The position numbers and the translations under genes were made by a program. 28,129 nt of DNA from a virus. The stretch is taken from positions 1-28,129 of IMG/VR virus record IMGVR_UViG_3300025133_000484; one strand, written 5' to 3'. This document shows positions 18,501-25,486 of this stretch, in pieces. Every line of letters begins with the position of its first letter. Position 1 is the first letter of the stretch. Below the pieces are notes generated by a model. The model searched no databases. It saw only the letters and a program-made list of their open reading frames with translations, and was not told where the DNA came from.

Positions 18501-20800
18501 TTAAGATACAGTCTACCAAAATCGTAATAGTTGTCCCTTTGACCATTATCAAGTTGGAACGCTTCTTTTACATCACTAGCAGGTAATCCTAATCTTGTAG
18601 CGACATTTCCGTCAGTTCCTATATCTTGAATAGAATCTATATCGTAAATATCGTGATGGCCCAATTTAAAATAATATGAACCTGTTGAACCAGATAAACC
18701 CGGTTCGTTTCCATCTGATGTTCGAATATGAGTTGAAGAACATCCTGAAGTGAATGTCTTATTTCTAAATTTTATTGCACCACCAACATCTACTCTCGCA
18801 TGAAGAGTATAACTGCCTGGTGATAATCGATTTCGAGTATCATCAGTCCAACCAATCTTTATCGATTGACCACCCGACATTTTCTCAAATCGCACACCAT
18901 CGGTATTTACTCTTTCACCAGTTCCTCCAATTTCATTACCCCCTGTACCAGTTCCACAAATTAAAGTATAATTATTTTGTTTTTCTGTGGCGCTAATTTC
19001 GCCAATTTGTGATGCATAAAATTGTAAAGATGAATCTCCAGTTTCTAGTTCTACTATGGAGTTTATATCAGTATGAACTATATCAAAACTTTTAATTATA
19101 CTATAAGTTAAATTGGGTCCGAAAGTACTAACAGAATTTCCAATGGGTACTGGAAAAATTGATGTATTAAAACTAGGTTCGAATAATCGAGTTCCGTTTG
19201 AATTAGTTCCGCCCGTTGCCACAACAAATCCTGCTGTGAGGCTTCCTGAACCCAGTGTGGCGCCACCACCAAATTTTACAACATTACCAAAAGAGGTAAT
19301 CCCACCCAACTGGATATCAAACAAATACATATTATAACTTTGCTGTTGCCCCGTCATCGAAGCGTTTCCATAATTACTCCAATCATTGTTTGGAATAATA
19401 TGTCTAACTCTCGCAACACCAGTTACACCACTTGGGTCATGTAACAATATTTTTGGTGCGCCATATGTAAATCCAAAACCACCAGTCATTGCTCCAGCAC
19501 CGCCTGTCCCTGCAACACCCTTAGCGCCTGCTGTTGTGCCACTTTTAACTTTTACATATTGTCCAAATTTAACATTATTCATTGGCTGAGTACGAACTTC
19601 AGCAGTTTCTCTTGCTTTGTCTACCAAAACATATTGAGTTCCCTGAGTTTCTAATTCATATCCAAAGACATATGCTTTTCCTGCTTGAAGACCAACAGCG
19701 AGTTTATTAATATCTCCGCCACCATTAGCAGTATAAGGTCCTCCTAAAGTGTTCAATGATTCTCTTATATCAATTTCAAAAGGTTTTGTTGTATAAGAAC
19801 CAGATTCATCATAGGTTCTTCTTGCAAGGGTTTTTTCTAATTCTGAATAATCACTATATTCTTTCTTTAGTTGTATATTACCATCGACCCATCTAACCAC
19901 TTCAAAGAAATTCTTATCTCCAAAAGCAGTAGCACCCGCAGTAGCATGATTTTCAAAGTTTTTAAAATCTAATTTAAGTTCAATATTATATCTGTCAGAG
20001 CCAGGTGCATTATAATTATATGCTCCAGAAGCAGGGTCTCTTAAAGTATAATCATTAGTTGGTGTGATTATATTTTTATTAGTATTAAATCCAACTCTGC
20101 TTGTAGGAGAAGTAAAATTCCTAACATCAGAAACTGAACCTTCTCCAGTTAAACTGTAAGGACAAACACTCTGTAAATTGGTTTTTATAAAAAATCCATC
20201 AACAAAGAAAATACCATTATTAACTGTCGTCAATTTTGCAGTACCAGTTACTCCATCATAAGAAGTAGCATCATCTGGATTAGTAGAAATCTCAGAAATT
20301 TTTGCGTAGTATTCATTACTACCGCAAACTCCCTTGACCATTGTACTTGGACCAAATTGGTCTTCACCTCCAGATGCTCCACCATTAATATATTGAACAC
20401 ACAAAATAGGGTAATTGTCATTGGTGTTAATGTCTGTAGTGATTCCGTGAAGAACTTTAGCCCTTCTAGTATCATTTGCATCGTCATTATATATTACCAA
20501 ATCAGTTCCATAAAAATCGGTAACATCTATATCAGCCGTTTGGCCAACAGGTTCTTGTTTTTGGAATCTAATATAAACAACATCTTGATTTGATATTTCC
20601 CCACCAATAACTTTAGACCCATTATTCATGATATGATTACCAAATTTTTGAATTTGATTTTGAATAACTGTTTGCAGTTGTGTTAATTCTCTTGCTTGTA
20701 CTGCTTTCCCCGGATTAAACAACATACGAAGATAATTTTTATTTTCGTTAAAATCATCGTAGTATGGGTCTGTATTAAAAAGTGTTGGTTCGTATACCAT
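15512..20800 (-). CDS. Giant baseplate/tail structural protein with DUF4815-type N-terminus
   Basis: This 1762-residue protein is the largest in the window. The N-terminus VYEPTLFNTDPYYDDFNENK, then NYLRMLFNPGKAVQARELTQ, is the signature of DUF4815 phage structural proteins. Near residues 850-970 is YTMKDVASIEKRVENLEYYT with adjacent helices. Residues about 1340-1500 hold IDPLSQTFTVDRNQYSNGTF, LDLFFQQRDENVPITVEIRP and SPVYLTPGEYSI, a beta-sandwich type found in other marine phage structural proteins. The last 120 residues (SRYITRRVTLADGFESVNFK and on) look like a jelly roll. The upstream TTG at 20809 is rejected in favour of ATG 20800, which follows AGGA and lies five bases after the gp8 stop. 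It fills the T4 gp9-gp10-gp11 slot, so a fibre-anchoring baseplate role is likely but inferred. Confidence 0.88.
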   Translation of the reverse strand: MVYEPTLFNTDPYYDDFNENKNYLRMLFNPGKAVQARELTQLQTVIQNQIQKFGNHIMNNGSKVIGGEISNQDVVYIRFQKQEPVGQTADIDVTDFYGTDLVIYNDDANDTRRAKVLHGITTDINTNDNYPILCVQYINGGASGGEDQFGPSTMVKGVCGSNEYYAKISEISTNPDDATSYDGVTGTAKLTTVNNGIFFVDGFFIKTNLQSVCPYSLTGEGSVSDVRNFTSPTSRVGFNTNKNIITPTNDYTLRDPASGAYNYNAPGSDRYNIELKLDFKNFENHATAGATAFGDKNFFEVVRWVDGNIQLKKEYSDYSELEKTLARRTYDESGSYTTKPFEIDIRESLNTLGGPYTANGGGDINKLAVGLQAGKAYVFGYELETQGTQYVLVDKARETAEVRTQPMNNVKFGQYVKVKSGTTAGAKGVAGTGGAGAMTGGFGFTYGAPKILLHDPSGVTGVARVRHIIPNNDWSNYGNASMTGQQQSYNMYLFDIQLGGITSFGNVVKFGGGATLGSGSLTAGFVVATGGTNSNGTRLFEPSFNTSIFPVPIGNSVSTFGPNLTYSIIKSFDIVHTDINSIVELETGDSSLQFYASQIGEISATEKQNNYTLICGTGTGGNEIGGTGERVNTDGVRFEKMSGGQSIKIGWTDDTRNRLSPGSYTLHARVDVGGAIKFRNKTFTSGCSSTHIRTSDGNEPGLSGSTGSYYFKLGHHDIYDIDSIQDIGTDGNVATRLGLPASDVKEAFQLDNGQRDNYYDFGRLYLKPNYSTGGGVLTGDINLKATYTRFDHESGIGPFIANSYTPNNSNDGFSFDNIPIYISPTTGKSYSLRNSVDFRGTMESDDTISPNTLIPRPSNASTVVDYDHHLSRIDKIILTKERQFDIIRGISSLNPVEPPDREDAMTLYVLTIPSYTYNVGDVTSKFVENKRYTMKDVASIEKRVENLEYYTSLSLLEQETEGRSITDSSGNDIFKNGIMVDAFRGHSVGDVLNKDYVCSIDYENGHLRPSFTSNSLQLGVTASNSGITISSEGIVTKDYIVNGSFHWQPLASDSIEVNSFNIASWMGYIKFDDPFDEWYDTTNKPTVKINTQGENDRWKVNNENSGYGFGTQWNDWEILWSGRTVTKNDLYNNRGRDYLNAFTTGNTGNNIENRVNLVESSAIRSTETQKTNEGRVGVRVRKLPERLEKLVNDKLIDVSVVPYVRAKTITMSAYGMKPNTQVWPYFDGRLVSDNCAPAGGVSGDNLYTDSEGKISDIKFDIAGQTYRTGDRLFRLTDSSSNIVSSTTTAADGIYYAIGISPQRDGELVSTRPIVSRRQVANDEAIIRDAFDRERYFNTSTNNYWIDPLSQTFTVDRNQYSNGTFVHSLDLFFQQRDENVPITVEIRPTIGGYPHLSQSLPFSSVTKIPLEAEVQGDYPNEETYTRFTFDSPVYLTPGEYSICIKTSSSSYKLYTAEVGQAELGTGVIISESPHNGILYTPQNTGILIPNFDKSLKFRLNSCEFSAGAGSVEFDVLESEVYPWVNLTTDVLKVNSTEILPKTSSIDYTFDLANNVSVKMITNENIYLENPAVSTSNDFKLSATFNSTDINVSPVIDTKRLEFITINNQINNSTVVGSNGELDANAHDPDEDAYGSGTDNPLLTRGAASRYITRRVTLADGFESVNFKVLMSINKPSGASVQVFIKPLGIEDDTAFEEISYTQMTEDSTIPDSSNDYDFSDVTFSLSSTFDNPVKTFAIKICMYSDSSTNVPSIRDFRAIALAS

Positions 20801-20805
20801 AGTTA

Positions 20806-23208
20806 TCAATATCCTATCAAAATCTTAATTTCTTCTTCTTGCTCAGAGCCTCTAGTAATGGGTCTTATATTCTGTATGTATAATACTTCTCCAGACCCTA
20901 TTTGCATTTCTGGTCCAGAAACCGATGTAATTCCATGAGCGGCCGCACCACAAAAACCACCAGTCAGATAATTTCCTCTAACATCATTAAGAAATAATTC
21001 TCCAGTTGATGCCGAAGTGGCAGACCAATCAACAATTTTTCCAGTAGTCATCATACCAGTGGTTGCACCATCAGAATTTAAAAGGTCTATCTGTCGAAAG
21101 ATGTCATCTTTAGTGTATGTGTCGCCAGTCAAACTTGGACTACCACTAGTATCTTCAATAATTATCTTTGTTGTTAATCTGTATGATTTTTCTAAAGTGT
21201 CTTCATCTTGAACATCCGTTATTCTATTTCCTCTTGCTACATTGCCGTAGGAATTCCCCGCAGGAACATAAAATTCAAATGTTGAACCTTGACCAGATTT
21301 AAAATGTTTGATAAGTTCTCCCATTTTTCTTTCAACAACGCGTGTACCAGCCCAAGAAATTGAACCAACCGTTCCGTCTGATTGATATTCAACAATAGGA
21401 GAGGTCCCTCCCGAACTGTCCACAAATGCATTTTTGGAAACTTTAATAATTAATTCATAAGGTCCAGGCATCCCTGCTTCGCCTTGACTCCACGAATCAA
21501 CAGTTCCAACAGCAGTTGCACCACTCGCTCCTTCTAGTCCGTTGTGTTGTTTTACAGTTCTACCTTTAGTAAATGCACCAGTTGCACTAGCATTTCCAGA
21601 GGAAAATATAACTCTTGTAAGTTTACTCTCTGGTTTATCTAAATCAAATGTTCCTTGAACATCTGTAAGTTCTAATGTTCCTATTGTCGTGTCTGAGCCC
21701 CCAGGCGTCCAATTTTGAATCATCGCTGTTGCCTTTGAGGTTTCTCCCATAATAGAATCGCCAGTTCTTCCCCAATATTTAAAGGTGGTGTCAGTAAAGT
21801 TTATATTACTAAGTGTTGGTTTAACAACAGTTAATTGTTTTTTCCTTGTAATTTCACTACCCGCAATGTCTCCATCATATGTTCCACCACTAATCTTCGG
21901 ATTTTTGACCAACATTACCTGTCTAATATCTTGACCAGTTACAAAATTAGTATCGGTGCCCTTCACTGTTGTTCTAATCATAATTTTATCACTTTGAAAA
22001 TCTTGAAGTGCATTCGCGCCGTGCCCATATCCCGGAGATATAATAGCATCTAATGTTGGACCTTGAATAGTCGTACCGAATCCAAAAGTAGTGCCCCCTG
22101 CATTTGTAACAGTCACTGGTCTTATCTTGGGAACGGCAACTGAATATCCTTGGCCTCGTTGTAGCATGTTCATACCAATGATTTGATAATCAGAATTTAA
22201 ATCAACAATTGCTTCGGCACTAATTCCATCACCATCAATAATAATATCTGGCATAATTTTATATTGAGATACTGAAGAACCACTAAGTCTCACATCTTCT
22301 GTCAACGGAAGTTCAAATGATACTCTTTTTGAAGTTGCATCATATGAAGTTATTCTTCTCCTTTGTCCCATTCCTGGTCCATATGAAATATAGATTACAT
22401 ATCCAACATAATAATCGTCACCGATGGAAGTTGCCGGTGGCTGTATCATAATATCAGTAGAACCCACAAGAGAATCATCAAGAACTTCCAACGCAGATTC
22501 TCCTTCTCTAGCACCTTGAGATTTTCCCCATTCCGCGGCAGTCCAACCCGAAGAAGGCAAAGTAACAGAAATGTCGTTTATTGCTCCGTCTACCGAATTT
22601 TGTTGAGAATTCCATTGGTTTACATATTGACCAGTACTTTCTGTTGCAAACTGAATAGGAAGATAACTAGTGGTTTTAAAATTGACACTATCTTCGGTTA
22701 CTTTGTAAATATATTTCCACTTATATCCATCTTCCAGTGTAACAATATCAGATATAGTATGTGATGGTTCAAACTGTGACACAGCACCACCAGTATTGCC
22801 CAAGCACTTATAAACATTTCCTGTAGATGTGTGTACATAAAATCGTTTTGGACTACTTCCCGATGCAGTACCAAACATGTCGTTTGAATCGTTATATGCA
22901 TCATAAGTAGAACCAGTTTCCCAATCAATTCTTGGAATCATTCGGTGAACATTTCTTGATGAAATTCTCTTTGCTCCAACTCCATCTCTCCATGCTTGAG
23001 ATGACCTAATTACTGAATCTATGTTGGATGGGGGAGTGTTCTCACTTGTAGCACCATAAGGTCCTGACTCTGGTGGAGCAGTAATGTCCCAACTGTCTAC
23101 TTTTCCAAACACCAAAAAATATTGGTCGTCAGCATCATTATCGAAAACTTTTATAAAGTCATCGGCAAATGTAGTTTTAAATTCTTGTTTTAATGCATCT
23201 GATGCCAT
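20806..23208 (-). CDS. 8: Baseplate wedge protein (gp8-like), greatly expanded
   Basis: T4 gp8 has 334 residues; this protein has 800. The N-terminal 180 residues match gp8 (FLVFGKVDSWDI, then NIDSVIRSSQAWRDG, HRMIPRIDWETGSTYDAYND, VYKCL and LEDGYKWKYIYKV). The last 30 residues also match (EVLYIQNIRPITRGSEQEEE, then IKILIGY, against the T4 end MIYMENRPPIIMAMDQTEEI). Between them are added beta-rich blocks: a QRGQGYSVAVPKI type near 350, and three copies of a V-x-x-W module near 482-545 (MIQNW), 547-620 (TVDSW) and 697-765 (KIVDW). ATG 23208 follows AGGAG inside the end of the gene before. It is a wedge component that bridges other wedge proteins. The insertions are the odd part. Confidence 0.9.
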   Translation of the reverse strand: MASDALKQEFKTTFADDFIKVFDNDADDQYFLVFGKVDSWDITAPPESGPYGATSENTPPSNIDSVIRSSQAWRDGVGAKRISSRNVHRMIPRIDWETGSTYDAYNDSNDMFGTASGSSPKRFYVHTSTGNVYKCLGNTGGAVSQFEPSHTISDIVTLEDGYKWKYIYKVTEDSVNFKTTSYLPIQFATESTGQYVNQWNSQQNSVDGAINDISVTLPSSGWTAAEWGKSQGAREGESALEVLDDSLVGSTDIMIQPPATSIGDDYYVGYVIYISYGPGMGQRRRITSYDATSKRVSFELPLTEDVRLSGSSVSQYKIMPDIIIDGDGISAEAIVDLNSDYQIIGMNMLQRGQGYSVAVPKIRPVTVTNAGGTTFGFGTTIQGPTLDAIISPGYGHGANALQDFQSDKIMIRTTVKGTDTNFVTGQDIRQVMLVKNPKISGGTYDGDIAGSEITRKKQLTVVKPTLSNINFTDTTFKYWGRTGDSIMGETSKATAMIQNWTPGGSDTTIGTLELTDVQGTFDLDKPESKLTRVIFSSGNASATGAFTKGRTVKQHNGLEGASGATAVGTVDSWSQGEAGMPGPYELIIKVSKNAFVDSSGGTSPIVEYQSDGTVGSISWAGTRVVERKMGELIKHFKSGQGSTFEFYVPAGNSYGNVARGNRITDVQDEDTLEKSYRLTTKIIIEDTSGSPSLTGDTYTKDDIFRQIDLLNSDGATTGMMTTGKIVDWSATSASTGELFLNDVRGNYLTGGFCGAAAHGITSVSGPEMQIGSGEVLYIQNIRPITRGSEQEEEIKILIGY

Positions 23209-23211
23209 TCA

Positions 23212-25482
23212 TTATTCTCCTGCCATTGTTCCTGTGTATCCGCCGACCACATCTTCTTCATCATCACCACTATGAAATATATATTCGTCTTGCCCACTAG
23301 TTGGTATTAAAAGAACCTCATCTAAAGTAATATTTTTAATTTTATTTCTAAATTCTGTGTCCGTTGAAATTCCTGCTGATGTAAATCCATATTCTATAGG
23401 AATTCCATATCTATAATTATCATTATTATTTATCTCATAAATTGTTCCACCTCCAAAAACAGTAGAACTTGTTGTTTGAATTTTTAAAACATTCCCAGTT
23501 CCACCAGAAATTCCAGGAATCCAATCTTGTACTATACCTTCCGCAGATACACCCAAAGATGTAGGATGAGTTTGTTGAACAATACTACCTATGGTGTAGT
23601 CATATCCTGCTGTATATGGACTAGTATCGGTGAAAGACTTTACTGTTAAAGTTTCAACTATTTCTCCAGATGTAGATTGAAATGAAGAATTGACGCCCCA
23701 ATAAGTAAGTCCATGAACCCCCGCTCCAGCAGTACCGCCACTCCCCAATGAACCGGCAGGACCAGTAGCATGTTGTGTAGTACCACTCTCTAGAACAGTA
23801 CCGTTGCCAATTCTTATACCCACAACAGTCCCAGTTATTCCGCCTGTACCAATAATAGTTTCTCCTAGAGTAAAACCAAGAGATTCTCCATCATTAGATT
23901 TGAGAAACAACACGCCACCAGTGATACTTCTTCTATGCCATCCAAATATATCTGCGGTAAATCCAGAAGTACTTCCGCTCATACTTTCGCTCGTTCTAAA
24001 TGACCCAAGGGTAAATCCTCCATCGCCAGTTCCAATAATTTCTATTCGGCCGCCAGTAGTCCCCAAACAATGGTCTATGGCAGTAGCGCCTGGTTGAAAT
24101 CCTTGATAATAAAGGTCTTTCGAAGAACCATCAAAACCAGTTGCACCTCTTAAATTATCCTGAGTGTTTAATGTATATGGTGTATAGTGACCAATTAATG
24201 GCGGCTCCATTTTAACAATTTCTGTGTGATATGGAATAGAAGAAGATATCGTATTTAATAAAGAAACATCCCCAAACAATCTTGTACCGGCCGGATGTAT
24301 TAATTTTCTTGCTTGTTCTCTATAATTTTCTATAGCAGTTTCTGTTTTCAACACATATGAAAATTCATGAAACCTCACATTGTCTCGCATAAATTTGTTA
24401 GAACTTAATTTTCCATCATTATCGTTCCAGTATCCAGGATATACACATAAAGCACTTAATAAAATATTACCTGTTGCATTACCATCACCAGAAGTCGAAC
24501 GGAAAATAAGTGGAATTCTATCATCCGATGTAGTACTTGTATAATTAACACCGTGATTCTTAATTAATACTTCTTCAACTCCACCATCTCTGTCCACACC
24601 ACTAACTTCAATTTCTGAACCTTCTCCAGTAAGATATTCTAATGAATCCTTATCAATTATAGCACCATCTCCAGACCTATATCCTGCACCCATTGCAACA
24701 ATTTCGACAACAGATGGAATGGAATATATGTCTTCATATAAAACATCTCCATTTGAATCATATCCTCTTATTTTCCTTCCCTGTAAGAAGTTTCCATCTA
24801 TTTCATTAAGAAACAATTCAGTTACAAAATATTGACCAATATTATATTGCAATATAGATTCTACTGTAGCAGTTGCAGTAACTTCACCGCCTTGACTTCT
24901 TTCAACCTGCTCTATTTTTGTTTTTACTAAATCAAAATTTTTGGTTCTATTTTCACTAGTAACTTTAATGGATTTCTTTTGTACCCACTTACCATCAGAA
25001 ACCCTCAAAATATCTTCTTTTGGATAATAAAACTCTACATCGCTGTCGTATAAAATTCTTAAAAATAATTTATATGATTTTTCTGTTCCTTTGCAACTAT
25101 AAAAATCATTAATGTTTTTAATTATTGTTTTTTTACTTAAAACATTACCAGACGAGTCAACTGCAAGATTTTCTGGAAAATCTTTAAGATAGATGTCCAT
25201 AAAATATTCAAGGAAAGAATCAAATGTTTTATCTACATCCATTAAATCTACCAATGTTACAGAAGTTCCATGTGGATTTTCAATTTGTTCCATCCATTCA
25301 TAATATGCTTCCATAAAATCAACAAAGCCCTGATGGTTATTTGAAACAAATCCTGGTAAAATATCAGAAACTGCACTAGAAATTTTAGTATCAATACTTG
25401 CCGTCGCGCCAGATAGAAGAGATACAAATGTATAGGGAACTTCTCCACCATCACTGCCACCTTGTCCAATAATAATAGGCAT
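23212..25482 (-). CDS. Baseplate wedge-like structural protein in the gp7 position
   Basis: This 756-residue protein lies between gp6 and gp8, where T4 has gp7 (1032 residues), but I see no clear gp7 sequence signature. The N-terminal 150 residues are helical and aromatic-rich (GFVDFMEAYYEWMEQIENPH at 52-71, then FLEYFMDIYLKDFPENL and FYSCKGTEKSYKLFLRILYD). Similar openings are, as I recall, annotated as structural or baseplate proteins in marine T4-like phages. After that come beta-rich blocks: LFLNEIDGNFLQGRKIRG (223-240), GxGY-type turns near 265 and 310, a conserved helix REQARKLIHPAGTRLFGDVS (388-407), and V-x-x-W type modules near 487-554 (DIFGW) and 630-686 (GIVQDW). Wedge function is inferred from order and composition. 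ATG 25482 is four bases after gp6. Confidence 0.78.
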   Translation of the reverse strand: MPIIIGQGGSDGGEVPYTFVSLLSGATASIDTKISSAVSDILPGFVSNNHQGFVDFMEAYYEWMEQIENPHGTSVTLVDLMDVDKTFDSFLEYFMDIYLKDFPENLAVDSSGNVLSKKTIIKNINDFYSCKGTEKSYKLFLRILYDSDVEFYYPKEDILRVSDGKWVQKKSIKVTSENRTKNFDLVKTKIEQVERSQGGEVTATATVESILQYNIGQYFVTELFLNEIDGNFLQGRKIRGYDSNGDVLYEDIYSIPSVVEIVAMGAGYRSGDGAIIDKDSLEYLTGEGSEIEVSGVDRDGGVEEVLIKNHGVNYTSTTSDDRIPLIFRSTSGDGNATGNILLSALCVYPGYWNDNDGKLSSNKFMRDNVRFHEFSYVLKTETAIENYREQARKLIHPAGTRLFGDVSLLNTISSSIPYHTEIVKMEPPLIGHYTPYTLNTQDNLRGATGFDGSSKDLYYQGFQPGATAIDHCLGTTGGRIEIIGTGDGGFTLGSFRTSESMSGSTSGFTADIFGWHRRSITGGVLFLKSNDGESLGFTLGETIIGTGGITGTVVGIRIGNGTVLESGTTQHATGPAGSLGSGGTAGAGVHGLTYWGVNSSFQSTSGEIVETLTVKSFTDTSPYTAGYDYTIGSIVQQTHPTSLGVSAEGIVQDWIPGISGGTGNVLKIQTTSSTVFGGGTIYEINNNDNYRYGIPIEYGFTSAGISTDTEFRNKIKNITLDEVLLIPTSGQDEYIFHSGDDEEDVVGGYTGTMAGE
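23217..23221 (-). promoter_or_regulatory. Ribosome site for gp8 embedded in the preceding gene's last codons
   Basis: AGGAG is formed by the penultimate codons (GCA GGA GAA, Ala-Gly-Glu) of the gp7-position gene, eight bases before ATG 23208. It fixes the gp8 start and links the two genes. Confidence 0.7.
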
Positions 25483-25486
25483 CTAT

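Noticed and set aside
20801-20809. TTG start at 20809 for the giant structural gene, overlapping the gp8 stop by four bases
   Set aside because: ATG 20800 is three codons downstream, has AGGA at workable spacing and begins VYEPTLFNTDP like relatives. The AGG before the TTG is too close for normal initiation.
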